A stretch of DNA of 64,000 bases. It comes from Rhabdophis nuchalis. Its lineage: Eukaryota; Chordata; Lepidosauria; Squamata; Natricidae. A program made the position numbers and the translations under genes. This document shows, one piece after another, positions 12,973-23,259 of the stretch (position 1 is the stretch's first letter; every line of letters starts with the position of its first letter). The stretch spans positions 141,670,462 to 141,734,461 of the forward strand of contig CM077644.1 of NCBI GenBank assembly GCA_039707465.1, in the 5' to 3' direction. The notes under the pieces were generated by a model, which saw nothing but the letters and a program-made list of their open reading frames with translations, ran no database searches and was not told the origin of the DNA.

Positions 12973-13051
12973 CTGGCGACGAAGGACTGGGGCCGGTACT
13001 GACTACTCAGAGCGAAGTCACTCACCGATCGAAGAATCTTCGTCAGACCGC

Positions 13052-14059
13052 TTGTCCTCGCTACTTCTTCAGCGAGCCTACAAGACTGCAGCCAAGCCGA
13101 TGGCCACCCTGCCGCCGTTCGCTCCCTACGACGCTTCGCAGGAATCATGGGAAGCCTTCCTGGCCAGATTTGAATGTTTCCTCCTCGCGGGAGATCACGG
13201 CGAACTCACCCAGGAACGTCGGCTGGGACTCTTCCTGGGCTGTGGAGGCCGCACAGTCTTCGCCGTTGCGCGGAATATCGCCGCGCCTGCACCGGTCCAC
13301 ACCCTGGATTGGGGCACGCTGCAGGCCCGCCTGAAGGCCCACTTCGCCCCCGCACCCTCGCGAATCTCTCGACGGTTCGCGTTCCGACAATGCCGCCAGC
13401 AGCCCACACAGTCAGCAGCAGATTACCTGCAAGTCCTGAGAGCCGCGGCCATCTTATGTGAGTTCGCCGCCACGAGCCTCGACGAGTCACTGGTCGAGCA
13501 ATTCGTCTGCGGACTGAAAGACACGAAGCTCAGGCGCCGACTGATGGCCCGCTCAGACATCATCCTGGAGCAGGCCGTGGAGGAAGCTAGGGGCGCCGAG
13601 CTGGCCGAGGCCACGTCCCCTGACCTAGGCCCCGGCCAACAGATAACGCCATCGACCGCCCCACGGGCCTGCCTGGTAGATGACCACGACCTCGTCGACC
13701 CGACGGACGACTTCGAGGCCTACGACCAGGTAGCGCGCATCCAAGCCTCAGGCCGAAGCCGCGCCAGAGCTCAGCCACCCCGCCGGCCACCCACAACTTG
13801 CATCGGGTGCGGCGGTGGTCACCCAAGGAACGACTGCCCTTTCCGGGCCACCATTTGCCGCCGTTGCGACCGCAAGGGCCACATCGCACGCGTCTGCAGA
13901 GCCAACCTCCCGACCCTGGCCCCCCCCGCCGACGTATCCTGCAACCGCCACGCCGTTCCGGAATTTCAGCCAACGCCGCCCATTCCGCAGACCACAGCCG
14001 GAGGCAGACTGTTTCGCCATGACGGAGTGCCAGGACTCGATTCCGCTTCCAACGGATGA
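13052..14059 (+). CDS. gag: Gag-like protein of the Ty3/gypsy element
   Basis: The 335-codon frame starts at 13052, but the Met at codon 17 (13100) fits better as the true start, because the conserved capsid-like part begins right after it. The N-terminal two thirds have the helical capsid character of Ty3 Gag (retrotransposon gag domain, about residues 30-185). Two zinc knuckles follow: a variant C-x2-C-x3-H-x4-C at about 250-262 and a classic C-x2-C-x4-H-x4-C at about 269-282, which bind the element RNA. The frame leaves the coding sequence near a run of eight C at 13920-13927: downstream of it the protein-like signal continues one frame over (in the protease frame), and the last 40-odd residues here look out of frame. 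That can be a one-base expansion or a +1 frameshift site. Confidence 0.85.
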   Translation: MSSLLLQRAYKTAAKPMATLPPFAPYDASQESWEAFLARFECFLLAGDHGELTQERRLGLFLGCGGRTVFAVARNIAAPAPVHTLDWGTLQARLKAHFAPAPSRISRRFAFRQCRQQPTQSAADYLQVLRAAAILCEFAATSLDESLVEQFVCGLKDTKLRRRLMARSDIILEQAVEEARGAELAEATSPDLGPGQQITPSTAPRACLVDDHDLVDPTDDFEAYDQVARIQASGRSRARAQPPRRPPTTCIGCGGGHPRNDCPFRATICRRCDRKGHIARVCRANLPTLAPPADVSCNRHAVPEFQPTPPIPQTTAGGRLFRHDGVPGLDSASNG

Positions 14060-14434
14060 CCGTAGGCTTATTTCCACGTCCCTTCTTTTAAACGGCAGGC
14101 CCATTACTATGGAGGTTGATTCGGGCTCGTCTCGATCCCTCGTTTCCTGGCCACAGCTAACCAGCCTTTGCCCCACTATTAAGCCTGCCAATTTGGCACA
14201 GCCCGGGACTCTGTTAAAAGACTACCAGGGAAACCCCATTGATGTGTTGGGCCAACTCCGCGCCCACGTCCGCTATGGTCGCTTCGCCGGGGTTCTCCCA
14301 ATCCTGGTCGTCAAGCGCCCCCTAGCCGCCCTCATAGGGTTAGACTGGTTCACCGCCCTGGGTCTTTCAGTCCAGCGGGTACACCGGGTGCCCACTGCCT
14401 CACCAGTGGACGAAGTCCTGGCAGACTTCCCGAT
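13928..14434 (+). CDS. pro: Protease region of the Ty3/gypsy polyprotein (separate frame)
   Basis: In the frame +1 to gag, open from 13815 to 14489, an aspartic-protease-like segment carries the D-S-G active-site triad at 14118-14126 and a later A-L-I-G-L-D-W motif at about 14325-14345, the place of the ILG-like flap strand in retropepsins. It would cleave Gag and Pol. Its signal stops near 14429-14432 (CCCG), where the RT frame resumes one base back; a one-base loss there is the simplest reading. The protease is therefore in a different frame from both gag and RT. Confidence 0.75.
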
Positions 14435-17341
14435 GTGTTCGATGGCACTCTGGGCACTTACAAGGGCTCCCCAGTTTCCCTCAACTTAGACCCCCAGGTC
14501 GCCCCAATCCGGCTTAAGGCCCGTAGACTGCCCTTCGCCCTGAAGCCAAAGGTGGACGCGGAGCTCGACCGATTAGTAGCGCAGGGCGTCCTGGAGCCGG
14601 TCGACCAGGCTAAATGGGAAACCCCCATCGTGGTTCCCATTAAGCCCGACGGGTCCATACGCATATGCGCCGACTATAAGTCGACAATAAACCGCGGGCT
14701 CCAGGCAAACCCCTACCCGGTTCCGGTAGTGCAGCACCTACTACACTCCTTAGGGCAGGGTCGCATCTTCGCAAAGCTAGATATGGCTCAGGCCTACCAG
14801 CAACTTCCGGTGGACGACGACGCAGCTGAAGCACAGACCATCGTCACCCACCGGGGTGCTTTTCGCTGCCGCCGCCTCCAATTTGGCGTGTCCGTGGCCC
14901 CGGGGATCTTCCAGAGCCTCATGGAGCGGCTGCTCCATGGGCTTCCGGGGGTCGTACCGTATTTCGACGACGTCCTGATAGCTGCCAACAGCGTATCAGA
15001 CCTCGCCAAAGTACTACGGAAGGTCCTCACCATTTTCAGGGGCGCGGGTTTCAAATTAAAGCTCAGCAAATGCAAATTCGCTGAGCCTAAGGTCGAATTC
15101 CTGGGATTCATGGTAGACGCCCAGGGCATCCACCCCACCCCCTCCAAGGTCGAGGCAATCCACGCTGCCCCCACCCCCACTTCCAAACAGGAGCTACAAG
15201 CATTCCTCGGCCTGCTCAATTTTTACGCGCCATTCATTCCACACAAGGCGTCACTAGCCGAGCCGCTCCATCGATTACTCGATCGATCGGCGGCCTGGCG
15301 CTGGGGCAACCGTGAGGCTCAGGCATTCGCGGCAATTAAAGATATGCTGACATCAAAGGCCGTGTTGGTACAGTACTCTGACCGTTTGCCTTTAGCGTTG
15401 GCATCAGACGCCTCCCCCTTTGGAGTGGGGGCCGTCCTGAGCCACGTCCGCCCCGATGGCTCGGAGGCCCCCATTGCCTTTTATTCCCGAACGCTGTCTC
15501 CTACGGAGCGCAACTACAGCCAGATTGACAAAGAGGCCTTGGCTGTAGTGTCCGGGATTAAGAAATTCCACGAGTACCTGTACGGCCGCCACTTCTCTGT
15601 CTTCACCGACCACAAGCCGCTCCTGGGGCTCTTGGCCGGCGACCGGCCCACCCCCCCGATCCTCTCCCCCAGAATGACCAGGTGGACAGAGTTCCTGACA
15701 GCGTACGACTACACGCTGTTCTATCGCCCGGGGAAACAGCTAGGACACGCAGACGCCCTCAGCCGTTGCCCCCTGCCCTGGACAGATCCGGCGCCGGTGC
15801 CGGCCCTATCCGTCCTGTCCGTGGCCGAGTCAGACTTACCCCTCACCTCGTCCGACGTCGCAGCGCAGACCAAGGCCGACCCTGTCCTGTCGCAGGTCTC
15901 CACGTGGGTCCTGCAAGGGTGGCCCCCGGGCTCGCTGCCGGACGTATACCGGCCCTTCAGGGCCCGCCAGCTGGAACTGTCGCTCCACAGCGGGTGCTTG
16001 CTCTGGGGAGACCGGGTCATCGTACCCCCACCCCTCCGCCACCAGGTACTCGACTCCCTCCATGCCAACCACCCAGGCATAGCCCGCATGAAAGCATTGG
16101 CCAGGAGCTATGTCTGGTGGCCGAGTATGAATGACGAAGTGGCCGCCTGGGTTGGCGCTTGCCAGGCGTGCCAGGCCTCCCGCCCCGCCCCCCCCACCGC
16201 ACCCCATCGGGATTGGGACGCCCCCAGGTCACCATGGTCCAGGGTTCACATCGATTTCGCCGGACCTTTCCATGGCCAGACTTTCATGGTAGTGGTAGAC
16301 GCTTACTCTCGCTGGACCGAGGTCATTCTGATGACCTCTACCACGGCCGAGAGCACCGTGCGGGCGCTCCGGCGCCTTTTCGCGACGCACGGGTTGCCGG
16401 ACTGCCTAGTCTCCGACAACGGGCCCCAATTTCACGCCACCGGGTTCCAGGAATTCTTAGCCTCACAGGGGATCCGACACGCACCAACGGCGCCCTACCA
16501 CCCGGCCGCAAACGGCCGGGCGGAAAGAGCCGTCCGCTCAGCAAAAGAAGCTCTCGGGAGGATGGATAGGGGGGACTGGCAGTCTAGAGTAGATGCTTAT
16601 CTCATGGGACAGCACTCCACACCTTGTCAGGCGACAGGCAAAAGCCCCGCAGAGCTGCTGATGGGCCGCCGCCTGCGGACCAAACTGGACAGGCTGCACC
16701 CACAATACAATGAGATGCAGCCGTGCAACCTGGGGACCCCATCGCCCCGCCGTTTCTCCACCGGCGACGCCGTTTTTGCCAGAAACTTCGCTGGGGATCC
16801 ACGGTGGGTCCCCGCTGTCGTCCGCGAACTAACGGGCCCCTGTTCCTACAGGGTCGAACGACCGGATGGATCCGAGTGGCGGCGACACGTGGATCAACTG
16901 AGACGCCGCATCCCGTCTCCAACCCCGCTGCCACCATCACGACCGTCAGACTCGCCGACCATCGAGGCCTCAACCCAGCGGGACGACTGGCCCAGCCCCG
17001 TATCTTCTGCGCCCGCCGACACCTTTACCGACTATCCTCTCCAGGGACAATCCCCGGGACTGCTCTTGCCAGAACCAACGTTCCGGGAACCACCTGCCGT
17101 ACAGCACACCCCCGGGACACCACGTCCGGGTCTGGCCGACCCGGGAACATCACCCAACGGACTTGAACAAGACGCCTCATCACAGGACACGCCCCCGGAC
17201 GATGCACCACCAGCGGCACCGGGCGACGGCGCAGACCATGACAACCCAGCACGCCCTCTCCCAGCGGCCCCGGCGCAGGCATTGAGACGCTCGGGGCGGA
17301 ACAGACGTAGTCCCACATACCTCAGCGAATACGTATGTTAG
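14435..17341 (+). CDS. pol: Pol: reverse transcriptase, RNase H, integrase
   Basis: A 968-codon open frame. RT motifs run from the VLEPVD...W-x-(S/T)-P region (about 52-66) to the catalytic YFDD at 176-179. RNase H begins at D-A-S (D325) and includes the T-D-H-K-P-L motif at about 390-396. Integrase has the HHCC zinc domain from H543 and a catalytic D607, D661, E697, the D,D(35)E spacing. A proline-rich tail follows. The order RT-RNase H-IN defines Ty3/gypsy. No stop interrupts it, so the enzyme part is intact from the YFDD to the end. The printed Met start is only the first ATG: the natural N-terminus is the protease frame upstream. Ends 32 bp before the 3' LTR. Confidence 0.95.
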   Translation: MFDGTLGTYKGSPVSLNLDPQVAPIRLKARRLPFALKPKVDAELDRLVAQGVLEPVDQAKWETPIVVPIKPDGSIRICADYKSTINRGLQANPYPVPVVQHLLHSLGQGRIFAKLDMAQAYQQLPVDDDAAEAQTIVTHRGAFRCRRLQFGVSVAPGIFQSLMERLLHGLPGVVPYFDDVLIAANSVSDLAKVLRKVLTIFRGAGFKLKLSKCKFAEPKVEFLGFMVDAQGIHPTPSKVEAIHAAPTPTSKQELQAFLGLLNFYAPFIPHKASLAEPLHRLLDRSAAWRWGNREAQAFAAIKDMLTSKAVLVQYSDRLPLALASDASPFGVGAVLSHVRPDGSEAPIAFYSRTLSPTERNYSQIDKEALAVVSGIKKFHEYLYGRHFSVFTDHKPLLGLLAGDRPTPPILSPRMTRWTEFLTAYDYTLFYRPGKQLGHADALSRCPLPWTDPAPVPALSVLSVAESDLPLTSSDVAAQTKADPVLSQVSTWVLQGWPPGSLPDVYRPFRARQLELSLHSGCLLWGDRVIVPPPLRHQVLDSLHANHPGIARMKALARSYVWWPSMNDEVAAWVGACQACQASRPAPPTAPHRDWDAPRSPWSRVHIDFAGPFHGQTFMVVVDAYSRWTEVILMTSTTAESTVRALRRLFATHGLPDCLVSDNGPQFHATGFQEFLASQGIRHAPTAPYHPAANGRAERAVRSAKEALGRMDRGDWQSRVDAYLMGQHSTPCQATGKSPAELLMGRRLRTKLDRLHPQYNEMQPCNLGTPSPRRFSTGDAVFARNFAGDPRWVPAVVRELTGPCSYRVERPDGSEWRRHVDQLRRRIPSPTPLPPSRPSDSPTIEASTQRDDWPSPVSSAPADTFTDYPLQGQSPGLLLPEPTFREPPAVQHTPGTPRPGLADPGTSPNGLEQDASSQDTPPDDAPPAAPGDGADHDNPARPLPAAPAQALRRSGRNRRSPTYLSEYVC

Positions 17342-17360
17342 GACCACGGACGGACTCCCT

Positions 17361-17373
17361 GGGGGGGAAGGAG
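17361..17373 (+). other. Polypurine tract of the LTR element
   Basis: GGGGGGGAAGGAG directly before the TG of the 3' LTR, the expected primer site for plus-strand DNA synthesis. Confidence 0.85.
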
Positions 17374-17753
17374 TGTTGCATCCTGAAGAGACACGGGAAG
17401 CCCCGGCAGCCGCCAGCCGCGTCCTGATTGGACGGGAGTAGACGGGACGCGGTTGGCTGTGGCCGAGGGCGTCGGTCGCGCTGATTGGCCGGCTACCCTC
17501 CGGCCGCGGTTGGCTGTGGCTGGAGGGTGTGGTCGCACTGATTGGCCGGCTACCCTCCAGCCGCGGTTGGCTGTGGCTGGAGGGCGTGGTCGCACTGATT
17601 GGCTGGCTGCCCTCCAGCAGCTCCATAAAAGGAGCTGCAAGGCAGAAGGCGCCACCTTTGAAAATTGGTCACTTGCTATGTCTTTCTCCTTGCAATAAAG
17701 AGCTGCTAAGTCATACCGGTCTGGACTCTCTTTTCTCTGCCGAGAATTTAACA
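17374..17753 (+). repeat. 3' LTR
   Basis: Same 380-bp length as the 5' LTR. I see three differences by eye: G to A at about 17393, G to A at about 17443, and C to T at about 17604. It carries the same four ATTGG boxes (17427, 17484, 17541, 17598), TATA-like box and AATAAA. It could drive transcription into the flanking DNA. Confidence 0.93.
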
Positions 17754-17758
17754 GAAAG

Positions 17759-18929
17759 CATTGGAAGTATTGATATAGCAGGGCCTAATAAACCACAATA
17801 AAAATAAAAAATAACATTTTCATTAAGTTCATAGCCCTCTTTTTCTATTTGTTAATGCTTAGAATATAAGAAATAAACAAGATAAACTTAGCCATTTGAA
17901 TAGGAGGGCAAATACAAGGTTATGTCAGCACTTCTAGGAAGGCTAGGGCAGGAAATCACAAGTACCAAGTAATAGAATTATATTGTTACAGGATGTAATA
18001 ACAGATCTTGAGAGCCTGACAGAAATTCTCTCACCCCTATTATATGCCAAAGAAAATCAAAGTTAAGCAATCTTTACTTCCCTCCCTCCTGCTTTTCAGG
18101 GCTAAGCTGGTATTTACCTAAGAATTGATCAATATCTACTTCAAGGTCATCTCCATACTCCTTTACAATGACTCCCATGATAATCAAAAGATACAATATT
18201 TTTAAACGAAACAGAAATAAGGATGCACTAGCCCTACTGTATTGTTCCAGGAGAAGACTATTCCATTCCTCCTCTGGACCATGCCAATTCAGTCGTTCAG
18301 GGCATGAAGGGCTGTTTGGGTTTGTGTACATTAATCTTCAGAATTAAATGCAGCGTGTAATGTTCTAGACAAAACAAGTGTCCTGGTGAGTAGTTGGAAT
18401 GGCATCATTTGAAGAAGAAATAGAATTTTGACATATGAATTTGGAATATTCTGTTTCCAGAATGGTAGATTTCACACATAACTAAAAAGAAACAATAGAA
18501 ATGGAGACAGACCGGAACTTATTTTAATGGTATTTATAATTGTTCAGAAATTGAAATAAACAAATGGATTTATATGTGCTAAATTAGACATTCATAGTGG
18601 TATAGGCAATACTAGTCTAAATTAATATACCGGTAGCTCATCCAGCTAGGAAAATGTGAATTACATTTCTAAAAACAAATTTTAGTCTTTCAATATGGCA
18701 TGAAGTAATACCAGTGGCAGTATTAATTATACTGACCTTCCAGGAGACAAATTCTGTCAAGCATGGATTTTCCAGTAAACTATAATTAACTACTTTCCCC
18801 TTTAAAGGATTGAGGAGAGTGCAACAATACCAGCTATTACTGACTGGATGCTAAGTATTAGGGAAAAGTTAATCATAGATGAACAGGAACATTGAAGAAA
18901 ATGATAAATGAATAATGACCTACTGGCTT
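17759..18929. other. AT-rich intergenic DNA, nothing recognised
   Basis: No gene, RNA or clear repeat recognised between the LTR element and the BovB fragment. Confidence 0.4.
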
Positions 18930-19205
18930 ATTATGTGCCATCAAGTCATCATTGACTCTTAGCAATCACAACAATCTATCACTAACTGTTGTTTTTGGTC
19001 TTCCAATGGTACATTCATTGCCACTATAACAGAGTATGTCCATATTGCTATTGGATGTCCTCTTCTCTTTCCTTCTACCTTTCCAAGCATTAGCTTTGTT
19101 CTTTGCATTATATGTTTGTAGTAGGATCATTTAAGCCTGGTCATTTATGCCTCAAGTGAGAACTCTGATTGTTTTATTTGATAAGCCATTGGTTTGGTTT
19201 GCTTT
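18930..19205 (-). mobile_element. BovB LINE 3' fragment, antisense
   Basis: Diverged antisense copy of the BovB (RTE-clade) 3' end: TGCCATCAAGTCATCATTGA then TCTTAGCAATCAC at the 3' terminus, followed by the CATTAGCTTTGTTCTTTGCATTATATG region of the ORF end and TTTATGCCTCAAGTGAGAACTCTGATT. BovB is widespread in squamates and known for horizontal transfer. Truncated, with no coding capacity. Confidence 0.7.
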
Positions 19206-22029
19206 GCATGAGTTTTTAATTTTTATTTTAAAGATAATTAAACCCGTTCTATAATTTAGACTTTAAAAAAATAGAATGTTCATATATAGAGAGTAATGAT
19301 AAATGGGATCCCATGGCAGGAGAAACTAATAGAAAAAAAGAGGTCAAGATGGCTGGGAATTCCTAAAGGAGATAAAACCCTAAAGGAGATAAAAGTACAA
19401 ATACTGTCAGTGAGGAAAATAGACATTATCAGAAAAAGTGCAGCTATATCAAACATTTAATGAATATCTGGAAACAAAAAAGAGATGTAGAGGATGAAGA
19501 AGGGAGACAAGTCATCAAGAAAGAGTATATACAGGTAGCAAGGGACTGAATAACTTCCATAAGCTCAATTATTTTGTATATAGGAGTCAGTCAGCCCTCT
19601 CCCAGACTATGGAATGCTATTCCTAGAATGTTTTGTTTCCACACTTTCAAATTTAGCGGGGAGGGATAGCAGAAATGCATTTCTTTTACCAAAGTTTTAA
19701 TTATGTTTGTTTGAATTGTGTTGATTTTAATTTTGAATGTTGCTTTTTTGTAAGCCATTTGAGTGTTTTTGAAAAGCCAAAAGTGGAGTCTGCATAACAA
19801 CATAAAATTAGTAATAGTTCCACTTTATTTTGAATTTATAAGAAACAGTATAAGAAAGATTCAGATAAACTGGAACAAGATAATCGGAAAAGGCAATGTG
19901 GATAATAAGGAAATTCTAACAGAACATCTAACCTTTACAAGAGAGAAGACTGATGTGAACTATATGATAATATTCTTCAAATGCTTGAAAGATGTCACAC
20001 AAAAGGTCAAGACCTGTTTTCCACCATTCCACCAGCATGAAATAATAATTCCAGTTATATGAAAGCAGATGCCAGTTGAGTGTTAGAAAAAAATGGATAC
20101 TATAATATGCAACCTTTCAGATTCTTCAAAAATCTTTCTTGTGCAATAAAATATGTAATAAACAATGTAGTAAATGTAATAAAACAATGTAAACAATGTA
20201 AAACAGAACTGTGGAATCGGAATGGAAGGGAGATATATGCCACTGTAGCCATGGAAATTTCATCATTATCTATTCTAAGGTTATGCCCTATACTCTTGCA
20301 TCCCTAATATGCTTCCCAATCAAATGCCAAATCAAGTGGCCCAATCTTGAACTTTTTCACATGGCTGATATTTTTAAATACAACACAAATGAATTCATTC
20401 TTATATTTAATATACCATCTAACTGGTTTTCTCTTTGAACTCAGCAATACCTAACAACCGAGGAAACAAATATACACTAGTTTGCAATACCTTAAGCATT
20501 CTGATCTTGTAATCCTGCTGGCCAATTCAGTATCTTGCATATTCAAATCAAATGAATTCAAGATGAGTTGCTAGCCTCTGAACAGTAGAAATCCACTACA
20601 GGATGATAAATGTACTTATCCCGAGTATAAATGCCTATATCTAAGGATTATATAAATATATCTATAGTTTATAAATGTAAAGTACAACCGTTAGCTTACA
20701 TCCAACTTTTCTCACCCTTCCAAATTTTTGCATTCTGCCTGAAGAGTTCTAATGCATAACAGTAGGTCATTTCAATTGAGCTTCATGGAGGTGTTCCTAT
20801 TCTTGTTTTGTTTGGATTTTTATTGTGAAATTGCAGTGATTCTGAATGGAATCTGCATGAAAGCTTGTTTAGGTCGAAAAAGAATTAATCAGCAGAGGCA
20901 AATTAAGTCATGCAAGTTATCAAGGGAAGGTTGTTGGTCAGATATTATATTCTATAGTCTCTTGTTTGAATGAGCAGAATAACATTTTTTAGGAACTGGC
21001 TTTCTTGTACACCAAAGTTAACTTGCTTTCTATTTGATCCTGTGGCAGAGTGTTTGTTCATTCACATTTATTTTATGGAAGTAGCCATATTATCATTTGA
21101 AAAGCCCTACAGTTTTTTGGCACTTACAGGTTGCTTGTAACCGCCGATGTCTACAGAGTTCTGCCTTTACTACTTCATAGTAGTAAATTATTCATATTTT
21201 ATGAATAATTAAGTACAGTTAAGACACAAATATTTTTTGTTCTGGAGACTGCACTTAATTTTTCCCTATTATTTTGGACTCCAATAGTTTCACTAGTAAG
21301 GGATTGATCATCTTTCTCTACTACCACTTCAGAAGTTCATGTGGTGTTATATTTCTTGGGGCTCTTTAGAAAACCACAGAGCCAAATGGGATCACTGAAG
21401 AGTAGAACCTAAATAGGGGCAACCCCAAATCCAAGGCCTAGTTATACCCTCATTCCAGTTATACCCCCATTCCAGCTGCCCAATAATGCCTCAGTGAAAC
21501 TGCCTACCAGTTCTTCAAGCTCCCTCTGAAACTGATCAAGGTCCATTAGTCGCCTAGGGATAGACTGATCAAACTGGTCTAACTTCCCTCTGGTAAGTAC
21601 AGGGCAGCATTAGCAAATCAAACAGCAACCAGACGACTGCAACACCTCTGTCCTGGATTCATCAGTGGTAATTGACAATAACAAAGACTGATGATAAGGT
21701 TCGCCATCTTATATCACAACTGCCATAAGACAGAAAAAAGAAAAAAGAAAGAAAAAACCCTAGATTTTATATGCAACCTCCTATGGGCATCAGGCACTCA
21801 GCAATTTGAGTCCGATCCATAGTTGCCATGGTGTCATGAATTCCTGAGTGCCCACCACTGGTCCGTATATCATACAAGAGCATTTAAATAGCTCAGGCAA
21901 GAATCTCACTGTTCTCAGTAGGGAAGATAATACAATTAATAAAACATTTTGAGACCAGTTTCAACCACAGGGTCTCCTAGTTTTCTGCAGTACAAAACTT
22001 CTGAAAGTGGTTAAGGGGCCTTCTCAGAT
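19206..22029. other. Intergenic DNA with unclassified old repeats
   Basis: No gene recognised. An A/G-rich stretch with two copies of CTAAAGGAGATAAAA occurs near 19363-19396. From about 21420 the sequence becomes C-rich on the plus strand and looks like an old antisense retroelement, but I cannot name it. Confidence 0.35.
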
Positions 22030-22292
22030 GACAAATGTCACCTCACTCCAGAGTTTGGCTGCTCCCAAACTCAAACCCCAAGTGAGCATACCTCGCGCAT
22101 GCACAGAACTATAAAAATGGCTCTGTGCATGCGCAGAAGCAAAAAACAAGATAGTGGCGCCTATGGCGCTGCCTGGACAACTGGTTCGGGGGCATGGCAG
22201 GCCTGGGTTGCTGCCAGTTCCAATGACTCGGGTCGCCAAACCACTACTGGTTCGGCTGAACTGGTCCGAACTGGTAGGAACCCACTACTGAT
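22030..22292. mobile_element. Unclassified interspersed repeat (CATGCGCA-rich)
   Basis: GC-richer block with GCGCATGCACAGA and its partner TCTGTGCATGCGCAGA (about 22094-22138) forming an inverted pair, and an end rich in CTGGTTCGGCTGAACTGGTCCGAACTGG pseudo-palindromes. I recognise this type as a repeat common in snake DNA but cannot name the family. The open frame on it is not a gene. Confidence 0.45.
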
Positions 22293-22299
22293 CTAGTGA

Positions 22300-22530
22300 T
22301 AGCAATAGCACTTAGACTTATACACTGCTTCACAGTGCTTTACAGCCCTCTCTAAGCCATTTACAGAGTCAACATATTGCCCCAACATCTGGGTCCTCAT
22401 TTTACCAACCACAAAAGGATGGAAGGCTGAGTCAACCTTGAACCTGGTGCGATTCGAACTGCCAAATTGCAGGCAGTCAGCAGCAGTAGCCTGCAGTACT
22501 GCATCCTAACCACTGTGCCACAACAGCTCT
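22300..22530 (-). mobile_element. tRNA-derived SINE, minus strand
   Basis: Reverse copy of the SINE at 9795: tail AGCAATAGCACTTAGACTTATA first, then the body (TTTTACCAACC...GGATGGAAGGCTGAGTCAACCTTG), box B (GATTCGAACTGCC) and box A (CTAACCACTGTGCCA). Diverged, not active. Confidence 0.85.
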
Positions 22531-23024
22531 GATGGAGTTTTAAAAGTTAATACTAGGGTCAGAAACCAGGGTAAGTCATAGACATCAACTATTTGCCCAT
22601 GGAGGCTCATCCACAAATCCTTATGAAGTTGCTTTCTATCTTTTACTATCCTGATTTTGGTGCCTGCCTCCTGCTCATCTAAATCTCTCCCAAACTCTGC
22701 TCTCCTCCTCCCAGATCATGAGACAAACACCCCTAACTTCACATTCCACTAAACATCCAAATTGTGCACCCCATCTCCATCAGAACACAGCACCCCCAAA
22801 GCTGTTCCTGCTCAGGTATCATTAAGGTCACTCAGCTATTGTCATTTCCTTAATCACATAATCTACTTCAATCCTGCTTGCTCCAAACAATCAAAGCCAT
22901 CTATGGTAATTACAGTATTGTTTCTATCTTCAATTCTCCAGTCCATTCCAGGGTGTGTTACTGATTTAATAACTAAGTAGGTGATCCATGAGCCAATCCT
23001 AGCTCTTAGTGTATTAACATAGAT

Positions 23025-23251
23025 CAGTGGTAGTCAACCTGGTCCCTACCACCCACTAGTGGGCATTCCAGCTTTCATGGTGGGTGGTAGGAGTTTTGTC
23101 CGATACTGAAGCACTTTCCTTTTTTTAATTTAATTGACTTCCCTACTTTATAAATCACCATTACTGTGGAACCGGTGGGCGGTTAGAAATTTTTACTACT
23201 AACAAGAGATACAGAAGTAGGTGGTAGGTATAAAAAGTTTGACTACCCCTG
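23025..23251. mobile_element. hAT MITE with perfect 8-bp target duplication
   Basis: Starts CAGTGGTAGTCAACCTGGTC and ends GTTTGACTACCCCTG, inverted termini of a hAT type. The 8-bp duplication ACATAGAT flanks it exactly (23017-23024 and 23252-23259). At 227 bp it has no transposase. It includes a CCACCCACTAGTGGG palindrome. Confidence 0.9.
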
Positions 23252-23259
23252 ACATAGAT

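Larger units (their letters stand above)
12588..17758 (+). mobile_element. Ty3/gypsy LTR retrotransposon, young and near complete
   Basis: Two 380-bp LTRs (12593-12972 and 17374-17753), both TG...CA, flank gag, protease, RT, RNase H and integrase in Ty3/gypsy order. A 5-bp target duplication GAAAG lies at 12588-12592 and 17754-17758. The LTRs differ at about three positions by eye, which implies a recent insertion. A candidate primer-binding site starts just inside the 5' LTR (about 12974-12991) and a polypurine tract GGGGGGGAAGGAG sits at 17361-17373. There is no envelope ORF. The internal GC content is far above the AT-rich flanks. The reading frame changes twice (see gag and pol entries), so this copy probably cannot make a full Gag-Pol as read. 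Confidence 0.95.

Noticed and set aside
12560..13002. Frames with repeated GRxDWPA-like or RPISATTPSSHSQPR-like units in both LTRs
   Set aside because: They are translations of the 57-bp LTR repeat and occur identically in the two LTRs.
13145..17318. Many antisense and alternate frames over gag-pol
   Set aside because: Shadows of the GC-rich gag-pol reading frames; no domain in any of them.
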